From: Melastoma dodecandrum
Taxonomy: Eukaryota > Streptophyta > Magnoliopsida > Myrtales > Melastomataceae
Reading direction: 5' to 3'
DNA: 64,000 bases
Assembly (NCBI GenBank): GCA_029817715.1
Contig: JARUPY010000314.1
Span: forward strand, 96,867 to 160,866
Within the stretch, counting starts at the first letter, position 1; each line of letters opens with the position of its first letter. Shown one piece after another: positions 18,580 to 28,548 of this stretch. The notes below the pieces were generated by a model. It saw only the letters and a list, made by a program, of their open reading frames with translations, made no database searches and was not told the origin of the DNA. The position numbers and the translations under genes were made by a program.

Positions 18580-19687
18580 CGCCGCCGCTCGCCCCACCCG
18601 TCGGGCTCCTCGCCGAGCTCACCCCACCGGCTGCCCGCTCGGCTGCCCCTACTGCTCGAACCCGCTGGCGCTCGACCCGCGGGAGGACGAACTCGCCACC
18701 GACGACTGGCGGCGCGTCTTCGGCGAGGCGGCCGCGCTCGGCGTCGTGCAGGTCCACCTGTCGGGCGGCGAGCCGGCGGCGCGGCGCGACCTCGTCGACC
18801 TCGTGGCGCATTGCGCGACGGTCGGCCTCTACACCAACCTCATCACCTCGGGCATCGGGGTCACGCCGCGGCTCGTCGAGGCCCTGTCGGCGGCCGGCCT
18901 CGACCACGTGCAGCTGTCGATCCAGGACGCCGACGCGGCGAGCGCGGACCGCATCGCGGGCTACCGGGGCGCGGCCGAGAAGAAGCGGGCCGTCGCGGCG
19001 GCCGTCGTGTCGGCCGGCCTGCCGCTCACCGTCAACGCCGTCATCCACCGCGCCAACGTGAGCCGCGCCGGCGCGGTGCTGGAGCAGGCCATCGCCTGGG
19101 GGGCGCGGCGGGTCGAGATCGCCCACGCGCAATATTACGGCTGGGCGCAGCGCAACCGCGCCGCCCTGATGCCGGCGCGCGCCGAGGCCGTGGCGGCCAT
19201 CGCCGAGATCGAGCGGCTGAAGGCCGTCCATGCCGGCACGATCGTGGTCGACCACGTCGTGCCGGATTATCACGCCCGCTACCCCAAGGCCTGCATGGGC
19301 GGCTGGGGGCGCCGGCTGATGAACGTGACGCCGACGGGCCGCGTGCTGCCCTGCCATGCCGCCGACACCATCCCGGGCCTCGGCGTCTGGTCGGTGCGGG
19401 ACCACGGGCTCGGCGCCATCTGGGCGGAGTCGCCCGCCTTCGCGGCCTTTCGCGGCACCGGCTGGGTGGTCGAGCCCTGCGGCTCCTGCCCCCGCCGGGA
19501 CGTGGATTTCGGCGGGTGCCGCTGCCAGGCCCTGGCCCTGACGGGGGACGCCCGCAACGCCGATCCCGTCTGCCACCTGTCGCCCTTCCACGGCCGGGTG
19601 GACGAGGTGGTGCTGGCCGAGACGGAGGGACCGATGCCGGACTACGCCTACCGGGGCCGGGCCGGAGGGACATCGGCGGCGCCGTGA
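18576..19687 (+). CDS. pqqE: PqqE, radical SAM enzyme of PQQ synthesis, frameshift in the cluster motif
   Basis: PqqE makes the Glu-Tyr carbon-carbon crosslink in PqqA. GTG start with PPLAPPVGLLAELT; the radical-SAM CxxxCxxC (C-PLG-C-PY-C) lies in another frame because of about two extra Cs between 18620 and 18640. Next come VQVHLSGGEPAARRDL (SAM-binding GGEP), HVQLSIQDADAASADR, and a SPASM region with NVTPTGRVLPCHAA, CGSCPRRDVDFGGCRC and a last Cys in DPVCHLSPFH, ligands for auxiliary Fe-S clusters. Corrected length is about 369 residues, normal for PqqE. Confidence 0.93.
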
Positions 19688-19773
19688 TCCTCGCCGGCGG
19701 GCGCCGGCCGCTGCCGCGCGGCGCGCTTTCGTGCTAACCCGTCACCACGGGACAGGGATTCGGGAGGAACCTC

Positions 19774-20768
19774 ATGGCTGGTGAACTGCTCGCCGCCTAT
19801 CTCAAGGACTGGGCCGGCACCGACCCGCAGCGGCGCGACGTGGCGGCGACGGTGGAGACGCTGGCCGAGACCTGCCGGCCATCTCGGAGCTCGTCGCGCA
19901 GGGCAACCTCGAACAGAACCTCGGCGCCGCCGTGACCGAGAACGTGCAGGGCGAGACCCAGAAGGCGCTGGACGAGCTCACCGACCGCATGCTCATCGCG
20001 GCCTGCCGGCGCGCGCCCGTGGCCGCCATCGCCTCCGAGGAGGACGAGCACCCCGTGCCGGGCAACCCGGACCGGGCGACGCTGCTCGTCGCCTTCGACC
20101 CGCTCGACGGCTCCTCCAACATCCACATCAACGTCTCGATCGGCACGATCTTCTCGATCCTCCCGGTCCGGCCCGGCGCCGATCCCGTCTCCCCCGAGGC
20201 CTTCCTGCAGCCCGGCCGCAACCAGCTCGCCGCCGGCTACGTCCTCTATGGCCCGCAGACCACCCTGGTGCTGACCGTGGGGGCGGGCGCGCTGTGCTTC
20301 ACGCTCGATCGGCGGCGCGACGCCTTCGTGCTGACCCACGACCGCCTGGAGGTGCCGCACGCCACCAAGGAATTCGCCATCAACATGGCGAACCAGCGCC
20401 ACTGGCCGGCGCCGGTGCAGCGCTACATCGACGAATGCCTCAAGGGCGCCGACGGCGGGCGGGGCGAGAACACCAACATGCGCTGGGTGGCGTCGCTCGT
20501 GGCCGACTGCAACCGCGTGCTCATCCGCGGCGGCGTCTACCTTTATCCGGGCGACGCGCGTCCGGGCTACGGCGAGGGCCGCATCCGGGTGCTCTACGAG
20601 GCCTCGCCCATCGCCTTCGTGGTGGAGCAGGCCGGCGGCCGGGCCGTCACGGGCGCGGGCGGCGCCATCATGGACATCGTGCCGGCGAAGCTCCACCAGC
20701 GCGCCTCGCTGATCTTCGGCTCGCGCGACGAGGTCGCCCGCATCGAGGGCCACCACGCGGCGGCGTGA
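19774..20768 (+). CDS. fbp: Fructose-1,6-bisphosphatase class I, one frameshift
   Basis: The enzyme hydrolyses fructose 1,6-bisphosphate to fructose 6-phosphate in gluconeogenesis (and the Calvin cycle where present). GGGAGG precedes the ATG at 19774. Motifs are GAAVTENVQGETQKALDELT, ASEEDEHPV (metal Glu), FDPLDGSSNIHINVSIGTIF (the signature metal-binding loop), ATKEFAINMANQRHW, ENTNMRWVASLVAD (phosphate site) and GGVYLYPGDARPGYGEGRI. The frame breaks near 19873-19882, where one G seems lost. Corrected length is 331, the family norm. A GC hairpin follows the stop at 20777-20800. Confidence 0.93.
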
Positions 20769-20776
20769 GGGCAACC

Positions 20777-20800
20777 GCCGGGGCACGCCTGCGCCCCGGC
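20777..20800 (+). terminator. GC hairpin downstream of fbp
   Basis: GCCGGGGC (20777-20784) pairs perfectly with GCCCCGGC (20793-20800) around an 8-nt loop, 8 nt after the fbp stop codon. There is no T-tract, so termination activity is uncertain. Confidence 0.4.
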
Positions 20801-21130
20801 AGCCGTCGCGACTGGCCCCGTCCGGAGTCTGTCGATGGATCGACCTTGCGCCGAATGGCAGTGGCAAGAAGTCCTGACCGGTCGCCCCCTGTCCCCTCAT
20901 CCGGAGCAAGGGCCCGAGAGGGCCCGTGTCGAAGAGCCTGCCCTGCGGGCCGGCTCAGGATGAGGCAGGAAGGAGGAAAAAGGTCAAACGTGCCGCCAAT
21001 GGCAATTCCCCAAGCCTTGGTTTCGTCTGCTCGGCCTCGGTCATACACATTCGTCGCGATTTTCGTGTCAAGTTTTCCACCATCGATCCCAGGGCTCCGA
21101 ACTCGGGTTAACGGTGGTGGCAGCGCTTTT

Positions 21131-21275
21131 CTCCCCTTTGGGGAGAAGGTGGCCAGCGCGGCGGCGCTGGACGGATGAGGGGCAACCAGGGGCTGATTTC
21201 TGGACGACGCGCGGGGCACCCACCCTCATCTGTCGTCGCTTCGCGCCGACATCTTCTCCCGCCAGCGGGAGAAGG
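21131..21275. repeat. Palindromic intergenic repeat (TCTCCC...GGGAGAAGG type)
   Basis: The left side reads CTCCCCTTTGGGGAGAAGGT and is followed by GGACGGATGAGGGG; the right side reads CACCCTCATCTGTC, then ATCTTCTCCCGCCAGCGGGA ending in GAAGG. The two halves are roughly reverse complements, with inner hairpins in each arm. Elements with these same strings are common between genes in Rhizobiales genomes. It lies in a convergent intergenic space, where such transcribed palindromes may act as weak terminators. Confidence 0.6.
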
Positions 21276-21347
21276 GAGCGCCCGGCGGTCCTGCGTTAAC
21301 CTGGATTCGGAGCCCTGCCATCGATCCCACCTTGAAGGGGATGGCTG

Positions 21348-23759
21348 TCAGGCCGCCAGCACGCCCCCCTCGGTGCCCTGCGTGGCGGCCGCGAAGGACG
21401 CGATGGGCGCCGGCCGCCCCACCAGATAGCCCTGGACCTCGTCGCAGAGCTCCGCGCCGAGGAAGCCGAGCTCGGCCTGGGTCTCGACCCCTTCGGCCAG
21501 GATCGCGAGGTCGAGCCCCCGCCCGAGCTCCAGGATGGCCCGCACGATGGCGGCGGCCTGCTGGTTCTCGTCGACCGACTGCACGAAGGAGCCGTCGATC
21601 TTGATGCGGTCGAAGGGAAAGGCCCGCAGGTTCGACAGCGAGGAATAGCCCGTCCCGAAATCGTCCATGGCGATCTTGACGCCGAGCGCCTTCACGCGCT
21701 TCAGGGCGGAGACGGCCCGCGGCATGTCGCGGATCAGCGCGGTCTCGGTGATCTCCAGTTCGAGCCTGCGGGGGTCGATCCCGGTCTCGGTCAGCACCGC
21801 CTCGACGCCGTCGGCGAAGCCCGGCGCGTGCAACTGCACCGCCGAAACGTTGACGGCGATGCGCAACGGCACCGGCCAGGAGGCGGCCTCGGCGCATGCG
21901 GTCCTCAGGACCCAGTCGCCGATCTGCAGGATGGCGCCGCTGTCCTCCGCGATCGGGATGAAGACCGCGGGGGACACGAAACCCCTGTCGCCGCGGCACC
22001 AGCGCAGCGGCGCCTCGAACCCCACGATCTCCCCGGAGCGCGTCGCCAGTTGCGGCTGGTAGGCGAGGCTGAGTTCGCCCCGCGCGATGGCCGAACGCAG
22101 GTCGTGCTCGATGAGGCGCCGGCCGCGGATCTCCTCGCCCATGCCGGCCTCGTAGCAGCGGTAGATGCCGCGGCCCTCGGCCTTGGCGCGGTAGAGTGCC
22201 GTATCGGCGGCCGTCATGAGCTGCTGGCGATCCTCGGCGTCATCGGGGAAGACCGCGATGCCGATGCTGGCCGCGATGGTGGGACCGGGGGAGGCGACGT
22301 CCTCGCCGCCGAAGGCCTGGATCAGGTCGGCGGCCACGCGTTGCGCCGCCGCGGCGCTCTCGACGTCGGGCAGCAGGACGGCGAATTCGTCCCCGCCGAG
22401 GCGGGCCGCGAGCCTGGCGCCGCGGAACCTCTCGGACAGGATCCGGCCGACGGTCCGCAGGGCCTCGTCGCCGGCCTCGTGGCCGAAGAGGTCGTTGATC
22501 TCCTTGAAGCGGTCGAGGTCGAGGCACAGGACGGTGAGCTTGCGCCCCCGCCGCCGCGCCGCCGCGATCGCCTCATCGAGCCGTCCGTCGAACATGGCCC
22601 GGTTGGGCAGGCCGGTGAGCGCGTCGTGATGGGCGAGGAAGCGGATGCTCTCCTCGGCGCGCTTGCGGGCGCCGAGATCGCGCAGCGCGATGGCCTGGTG
22701 GCGCTTGCCGGCGAAGTGGACGTCGTTGACCAGCACCTCGACCGGCACGATCTCGCCCGCGCGCGACAGGAGCGTCGTCTCGACCGGGACGCCGCCACGG
22801 CGGGGCCAGGCATCGCGGGCCGGCGCCTCGGGCAGCAGCGCGGCGAGATCGAGGCCCGCGACCGCCGCGGCATCGTAGCCGCTCAGCAGCGAGAACGTGG
22901 TGTTGGCGGTGACGACGGTGTCGCCGTCGCAGATCATGAGCCCCTCGACGGCGGCATCGGCGAGGGAGGTCATGCGCCGCACCTCCGCCGCGGCCCGGCG
23001 CCGGACGCCGAGGTCGGTCAGCAGGGCCACGACGGCGAGGAAGCAGGATCACGCCGTTGGCCACCGCCACCGGCACCATGAGCTCGTCGGGATCGAGCGC
23101 GCCGGCCGCCACCGAGGCGAGGGGTCCATGCCGATCGCCAGGGCGCCGATCGCGAGGGCGTGGTGGCCGCAGATCGCCGTCGCCAGCAGGAGCGCGCAGG
23201 CGAGGCGGCGCCCGAGCCGCCCGTCCTGGGCGATGCCGAGGGCCGCCGCCGCGAGCCCGATGCCGACCGCGGCGGCCAGCGCCACGAGGCGCCCCTCCCG
23301 CTCGACGGCCCCGGCGACCTCGTAGGCCGCCATGCCGCAGGCGTTCATCAAGACGATGCCGATCCCGAGGATCGCGCCGCCGGCCGCGCTCGACCAGCGC
23401 CCGCCGCCCCCCGCCGCCACCGCCAGGCCGAGGCTCGTGGCCACGACCGCGACCAGCAGCGCCGCCGCCGTCAGGGGCAGGTCGAAACCGCTCCGCAACC
23501 CGGTGACGACGCCCTTCATGGCGAAGAAATGCGTCGCCCAGATGCCGGTGCCGCCCGTCAGTCCCGACAGGCCGAGCCACAGGGCGCGGCTCCGCCCCCG
23601 CGCCGCGGCCGCATGGGCGAGGAGGTTGACCAGGGCCAGCGCGGCGAGCAGGCACAGTCCCGCCGCCACGCCCAGAAGGGCCCCATCGTGTCGGATGATG
23701 AAGTAGCCGTCGTTGCTGAGCATCGGCCCGGTCGCCCACCGCCTCGATCGCGCCATCAT
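21348..23759 (-). CDS. MHYT-like membrane sensor with PAS, GGDEF and EAL domains, two frameshifts
   Basis: This cyclic-di-GMP turnover protein has about 800 residues. The N-terminal seven-helix part has [27 protein letters not shown] and [10 protein letters not shown], spaced like the MHYT repeats though the H/T residues vary. A PAS segment ([20 protein letters not shown]) precedes GGDEF ([20 protein letters not shown], active loop [13 protein letters not shown], no I-site RxxD). The EAL domain keeps [38 protein letters not shown] and [11 protein letters not shown], but the EAL triplet itself reads EAP ([10 protein letters not shown]). Breaks lie near 23045 and 23125. The start may be the ATG at 23723 ([14 protein letters not shown]) rather than 23759. 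Both activities are possible. Confidence 0.8.
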
Positions 23760-23908
23760 GCGACGGCCGGCTTAACAAAAGTTGCCTCGGCCGCCGCCGT
23801 GCCCCGCGGCGGGCCCGCGCGGCGGCGCCTTTCGCCTTGGCGGGGCGGTTGCGGAGGTCTAGAAACACCCCCAATTCCCCCATGGCCGCCCGACGCGAGA
23901 TCACGCCC

Positions 23909-25747
23909 ATGCCCGCCTATCGTTCACGCACCACGACCCACGGCCGCAACATGGCGGGCGCGCGCGGATTGTGGCGCGCGACGGGCATGAAGGACAGCGA
24001 TTTCGGCAAGCCGATCATCGCGGTGGTCAACAGCTTCACCCAGTTCGTCCCCGGCCACGTCCACCTCAAGGACCTCGGCCAGCTCGTCGCGCGCGAGATC
24101 GAGAGCGCCGGCGGCGTCGCCAAGGAGTTCAACACGATCGCGGTCGACGACGGCATCGCCATGGGCCACGACGGCATGCTCTACAGCCTGCCCTCCCGCG
24201 AGGTCATCGCCGACAGCGTCGAATACATGGTCAACGCCCATTGCGCCGATGCGATGGTCTGCATCTCCAACTGCGACAAGATCACCCCCGGCATGCTGAT
24301 GGCGGCGCTGCGGCTCAACATTCCGGTCGTCTTCGTTTCGGGCGGCCCGATGGAGGCGGGCAAAGTGGTCCTGCGCGGCAAGATCAAGGCGCTCGACCTC
24401 GTCGACGCCATGGTGGCGGCGGCCGACGACGACTACACCGACGAGGAGGTGAAGGTCATCGAGCGGTCGGCCTGTCCGACCTGCGGCTCCTGCTCGGGCA
24501 TGTTCACCGCCAATTCGATGAACTGCCTCACCGAGGCCCTGGGCCTCGCGCTGCCGGGCAACGGCTCGACCCTCGCCACCCACGCGGACCGCAAGCGCCT
24601 CTTCGTCGAGGCCGGCCACCTCGTCGTCGACATCACGCGCCGCCACTACGAGCAGAACGACATGAGCGTCCTGCCGCGCGCGATCGCCACCTTCGAGGCC
24701 TTCGAGAACGCCATGACGCTCGACATCGCCATGGGGGGCTCGACCAACACGGTGCTGCACCTGCTCGCCGCCGCCCACGAGGGCGAGGTGAACTTCACCA
24801 TGTCGGACATCGACCGCCTGTCGCGCCGCGTGCCCTGCCTGTGCAAGGTGGCCCCCGCCAAGAGCGACGTCCACATGGAGGACGTGCACCGCGCCGGCGG
24901 CATCATGGGCATCCTGGGCGAGCTCGATCGCGCCGGACTGCTGCATGGCCATTGCGGCACGGTCCATTCGGAATCGATCGGCGCGGCCCTCGATCGCTGG
25001 GACGTGAAGCGCACCGAGAGCGAGACGGTGCGCGACTTCTTCCGCGCCGCGCCCGGCGGCGTGCCGACCCAGGTGGCCTTCAGCCAGAGCCGCCGCTACG
25101 AGGAGCGCGACACCGACCGCGAGACGGGCGTCATCCGCGACAAGGCCCATGCCTTCAGCCAGGACGGCGGCCTCGCGGTGCTCTACGGCAACCTCGCCGA
25201 GGAGGGCTGCATCGTGAAGACCGCGGGCGTCGACCCCTCGAACCTCGTGTTCGACGGCACGGCCCGGGTCTTCGAGAGCCAGGACGCGGCGGTGGACGCC
25301 ATCCTGACCAACCGCGTCTCGCCCGGCCAGGTCGTGCTGATCCGCTACGAGGGCCCGCGCGGCGGCCCCGGCATGCAGGAGATGCTGTATCCGACGAGCT
25401 ACCTGAAGTCGAAGGGCCTCGGCAAGCTCTGCGCGCTCGTGACGGACGGGCGCTTCTCGGGCGGCTCCTCGGGCCTCTCCATCGGCCACGTCTCCCCCGA
25501 GGCGGCCGAGGGCGGCACGATCGCGCTCGTCGAGGAGGGCGACCGCATCGCGATCGACATCCCGAAGCGCACCATCCACCTCGACGTGCCGGATGCCGAA
25601 CTGGCGCGGCGGCGGGCGGCGCTGGCGGACGGCGCCGGCTTCAAGCCGGCCGAGGCCCGCAAGCGCAAGGTGACGACGGCGCTGAAGGCCTATGCCGCCA
25701 TGACGACCAGCGCGTCGAAGGGCGCGGTGCGCAAGCTGCCGGAGTGA
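23909..25747 (+). CDS. ilvD: Dihydroxy-acid dehydratase
   Basis: IlvD dehydrates 2,3-dihydroxy-isovalerate and -methylvalerate in branched-chain amino acid and pantothenate synthesis. I start at [20 protein letters not shown], matching the family N-terminus, which gives 612 residues. Cluster ligands are in [13 protein letters not shown] and [19 protein letters not shown]. Also present are [30 protein letters not shown] [16 protein letters not shown], and [20 protein letters not shown]. The frame is intact. A HicA-like ORF follows after 12 nt on the same strand, and the divergent GGDEF-EAL gene shares the upstream region. Confidence 0.95.
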   Translation: MPAYRSRTTTHGRNMAGARGLWRATGMKDSDFGKPIIAVVNSFTQFVPGHVHLKDLGQLVAREIESAGGVAKEFNTIAVDDGIAMGHDGMLYSLPSREVIADSVEYMVNAHCADAMVCISNCDKITPGMLMAALRLNIPVVFVSGGPMEAGKVVLRGKIKALDLVDAMVAAADDDYTDEEVKVIERSACPTCGSCSGMFTANSMNCLTEALGLALPGNGSTLATHADRKRLFVEAGHLVVDITRRHYEQNDMSVLPRAIATFEAFENAMTLDIAMGGSTNTVLHLLAAAHEGEVNFTMSDIDRLSRRVPCLCKVAPAKSDVHMEDVHRAGGIMGILGELDRAGLLHGHCGTVHSESIGAALDRWDVKRTESETVRDFFRAAPGGVPTQVAFSQSRRYEERDTDRETGVIRDKAHAFSQDGGLAVLYGNLAEEGCIVKTAGVDPSNLVFDGTARVFESQDAAVDAILTNRVSPGQVVLIRYEGPRGGPGMQEMLYPTSYLKSKGLGKLCALVTDGRFSGGSSGLSIGHVSPEAAEGGTIALVEEGDRIAIDIPKRTIHLDVPDAELARRRAALADGAGFKPAEARKRKVTTALKAYAAMTTSASKGAVRKLPE

Positions 25748-25759
25748 GCCGAGGCGCCC

Positions 25760-26179
25760 GTGAAGGTCAAGGACGTCATCCGCCTCATTGAGGCCGATGG
25801 ATGGCGCCTTCACGCCACGCGCGGCTCCCATCGCCAAGACAAGCGCAGCGACAAGCCCGGCCGGGTGACGATCGCGGGCAAGCCGTCGGACGAACTGAAA
25901 GCCGGCACGCTCGCCAGCATCATGAAACAGGCCGGCCTCTCGGGAGCGCAACGATGCGCGAGGCGCGGCAAGTCGTCCGCCCTGCGGCGTGTCACGGGGT
26001 CCGGCAGAGTGGCAGCACCGCGGGTCCAGGACCGTCGGCCCGCTCCGTCCCGTCTTGCCCGGGCTCGTCCCGGGCACCCACGCCGCGCCGTCGCGCGCCG
26101 CGACCGTGGATGGCCCGGGCCACTCCGCCGCCCGCGATGGCTCGGCCCGACGGGGATGACCGGGACAAGCCGGTCATGA
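25760..26179 (+). CDS. hicA: HicA-like mRNA interferase ORF without a HicB partner, 3' end abnormal
   Basis: GTG start: MKVKDVIRLIEADGWRLHAT, then RGSHRQDKRSDKPGRVTIAG and KPSDELKAGTLASIMKQAGL. This is a full HicA domain (about 62 residues) with the G-S-H motif that carries the catalytic His of these double-stranded-RNA-binding-fold toxins. HicA normally stops after KQAGL, but here the frame runs on for 77 residues into the palindromic repeat with no HicB antitoxin gene following. Either an indel hides the stop and hicB is gone, or the repeat inserted at its 3' end. It starts 12 nt after ilvD and may be read through from it. Activity is doubtful. Confidence 0.65.
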   Translation: MKVKDVIRLIEADGWRLHATRGSHRQDKRSDKPGRVTIAGKPSDELKAGTLASIMKQAGLSGAQRCARRGKSSALRRVTGSGRVAAPRVQDRRPAPSRLARARPGHPRRAVARRDRGWPGPLRRPRWLGPTGMTGTSRS

Positions 26180-26181
26180 CG
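26051..26181. repeat. Palindromic dispersed repeat (CCGGGCTCGTCCCGG...CCGGGACAAGCC type)
   Basis: The left arm CGTCTTGCCCGGGCTCGTCC (continuing CGG) is a near reverse complement of the right arm CCGGGACAAGCCGGTCATGA (continuing CG), about 85 nt apart. Translated, the left side gives the LVPGTHA and the right side the DRDKPVMT strings familiar from intergenic repeats of Rhizobiales (elsewhere read as LVPGIHV...DKPGHD). It overlaps the extended 3' end of the HicA-like ORF. Confidence 0.65.
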
Positions 26182-26338
26182 CGGGGAGAAGCACAGCCAC
26201 GTCCATGGATCCCGCCTCGGCTTTTCACCGAGGCTGGCATTCTGGCCGGGACGGCACAACTGCATGCCGGCGTGACGCGGGCGAGCCCGTCCGTGCTAAG
26301 ATCGAGAGCCCGATACAGCGCCGACGAGGATGCCCGCC

Positions 26339-27205
26339 ATGCCCCCCGATACGGAAGCGCCCCTCCCCAACGCCGACCAGCGCGCCTACTGGAACGGCGA
26401 GGCCGGCGACAAATGGGCGAGGCTGCAGGAGCGGCTCGACGCGCTCTTCGCGCCGATCAGCGAGGCCGCGGTCGCGGCGGCCGCGCCGCGCCCCGGCGAC
26501 CATGTGCTCGACATCGGCTGCGGCTGCGGCGCCACCGTGCTGGCACTGGCGGAGGCGGTGGGGCCGCTCGGCCGCGTGACGGGCGTCGATATCTCGGCGC
26601 CGATGCTGGCGGTGGCGGGACAGCGCATCGCGGCAGCGGACCTGTCCCAGGCCGCGGCGCTCGAGGCCGATGCCGCGGCCGAGCCCTTCGCGCCGGGCAC
26701 GATCGACCTCGTCTTCTCGCGCTTCGGCGTCATGTTCTTCGAGGCGCCCGTCGAGGCCTTCATCAACATCCGCCGGGCGCTGAAGCCGGGCGGCCGCCTC
26801 GTCTTCGCCTGCTGGCGGCCCTTCAAGGGCAATCCCTGGTTCCACGCCCCCTACAAGGCCGCGGTGCCGCACCTGCCCGAACAGCAGAAGACGGATCCCG
26901 AGGCGCCGGGCCCCTTCGCCTTCGCGGATCCGCAGCGCGTCGCGCGCATCCTGGGCCTCGCGGGATTCCCGGACGCGCGGATCGAACCGTTCGACGCCCT
27001 GCTGACCCTCGCGCCTCCGGGCGGGATCCAGGAGGCCACGGACCTGCTCGTCCAGGTCGGCCCCGTGTCGCGCGCGGTCGCGACCGGCGACGCGGCGCAG
27101 CGCGAGGCCGCGACGCGGGCCATCGCCGACGCCCTGCGGGCCGTCGACGGGCGTGAAGGGGTCCGGCTCGGCGCGCAGTGCTGGTTCGTGTCGGCCGCGG
27201 CATGA
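26339..27205 (+). CDS. Class I SAM-dependent methyltransferase (288 aa)
   Basis: A Rossmann-fold methyltransferase with motif [21 protein letters not shown], motif [34 protein letters not shown] (motif IV region), and [20 protein letters not shown] (post-motif) followed by [17 protein letters not shown]. The pattern matches the UbiE/arsenite-methyltransferase-like group of small-molecule methylases; the substrate is unknown. The ATG at 26339 has GAGG 9 nt upstream; an in-frame ATG at 26330 sits directly against GAGG and is less likely. It converges on hslU, 31 nt downstream. Confidence 0.8.
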   Translation: MPPDTEAPLPNADQRAYWNGEAGDKWARLQERLDALFAPISEAAVAAAAPRPGDHVLDIGCGCGATVLALAEAVGPLGRVTGVDISAPMLAVAGQRIAAADLSQAAALEADAAAEPFAPGTIDLVFSRFGVMFFEAPVEAFINIRRALKPGGRLVFACWRPFKGNPWFHAPYKAAVPHLPEQQKTDPEAPGPFAFADPQRVARILGLAGFPDARIEPFDALLTLAPPGGIQEATDLLVQVGPVSRAVATGDAAQREAATRAIADALRAVDGREGVRLGAQCWFVSAAA

Positions 27206-27236
27206 CGCTCTCTCCCGCGGCGCGGGAGAGGGCTCG

Positions 27237-28548
27237 TCACAGGATGAAGCGCGACAGGTCGGCGTTCTTGGCGAGGTCGCCGACGTTGGTCTTCACATAG
27301 TCGCGGGTGATCGTCACCGCCTGGCCGGAGCGGTCGGAGGCCGTGAAGGAGATCTCGTCGAGCACCCGCTCCATCACGGTCTGGAGGCGGCGCGCCCCGA
27401 TGTTCTCGACGGTGGAATTCACCTCCACCGCCACCTTGGCGAGTTCGTCGATCGCCTCGGGATCGAAGGCGAGCGAGAGGCCCTCGGTCTCCATCAGCGC
27501 CACGTATTGCTTGATGATCGAGGCCTCGGTCTCGGTGAGGATGCGGCGGAAGTCGTCCTCGGTCAGCGCCGCGAGTTCGACGCGGATCGGCAGGCGGCCC
27601 TGCAGTTCCGGCAGCAGGTCCGAGGGCTTGGAGACGTGGAAGGCGCCCGAGGCGATGAACAGGATGTGGTCGGTCTTCATCGGCCCGTACTTGGTCGAGA
27701 CGGTGGTGCCCTCGATGAGCGGCAGCAGGTCGCGCTGGACGCCCTCCGCGCGAGATGCCGCCGTCCCCGCCCCGCCCGTCGCGGGCGCAGATCTTGTCGA
27801 TCTCGTCGATGAAGACGATGCCGTTGTTCTCGACCTCCTGGATGGCCTGGCGCGTCACCGCCTCGGGGTCGAGCAGCTTCTCGCTCTCCTCGGCGAAGAG
27901 CGGCGCATGGGCGTCCTTCACGGTGGTGCGGCGCGGCTTGGTGCGGTTCCCGCCCATCTTGCCGAAGATGTCGCCGATCGAGATGGCGCCGATGGAGGCG
28001 CCCGGCATGTTGGGCAGCTCCATCATGGGCAGGGTGGGCCCCGGCGCCGCGACCTCGATCTCGACCTCCTTGTCGTCGAGTTCGCCGGCCCGCAGCCGCT
28101 TCCTGAAGGCGTCGCGCGTCGCGGGCGAGGACTTCTCGCCCACCAGGGCGTCGAGGAGACGCTCCTCGGCGGCGAGATGCGCCCGCGCCTCGACGTCCTT
28201 CTTCTTCGCCTCCTTGACGAGGCCGATGCCGATCTCGACGAGATCGCGCACGATCTGCTCGACGTCGCGGCCGACGTAGCCGACCTCGGTGAATTTGGTG
28301 GCCTCGACCTTGAGGAAGGGCGCGCCCGCCAGCTTGGCGAGGCGGCGCGAGATCTCGGTCTTGCCGCAGCCCGTCGGCCCGATCATCAGGATGTTCTTGG
28401 GCAGCACTTCGTCGCGCATGGCGCCCGAGAGCTGCAGGCGGCGCCAGCGGTTGCGCAGCGCGATGGCGACGGCGCGCTTGGCGTCCTTCTGGCCGATGAT
28501 GTGCCGGTCGAGTTCCGAGACGATCTCGCGGGGTGAAAAGTCGGTCAT
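27237..28548 (-). CDS. hslU: HslU, ATPase subunit of the HslUV protease, one frameshift
   Basis: HslU is the AAA+ unfoldase ring that feeds substrates to HslV. The start [20 protein letters not shown] is typical; Walker A is [19 protein letters not shown], the pore loop [13 protein letters not shown], then the I-domain, Walker [18 protein letters not shown], and after the break [20 protein letters not shown], the sensor-2 [18 protein letters not shown] and the C-terminal DLSRFIL that docks into HslV. The frame breaks near 27745-27752 at [15 protein letters not shown], with one extra G. Corrected length is 436. The ATG overlaps the stop of the upstream membrane-protein gene (ATGA). Confidence 0.95.

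Larger units (their letters stand above)
20769..21347. other. Gene-free, repeat-bearing region between fbp and the GGDEF-EAL gene
   Basis: The 579 bp lie between two convergent genes. The stretch holds the fbp hairpin (20777-20800), a locally AT-richer block at about 20990-21120 and the palindromic element at 21131-21275. I find no codon-biased ORF here, and the open frames are composition artefacts. Confidence 0.5.

Noticed and set aside
23924..26077. A 717-codon frame opposite ilvD
   Set aside because: ilvD on the plus strand is fully conserved and intact; the opposite frame has shadow composition (His/Arg/Gly/Ala-rich) and no family motif.
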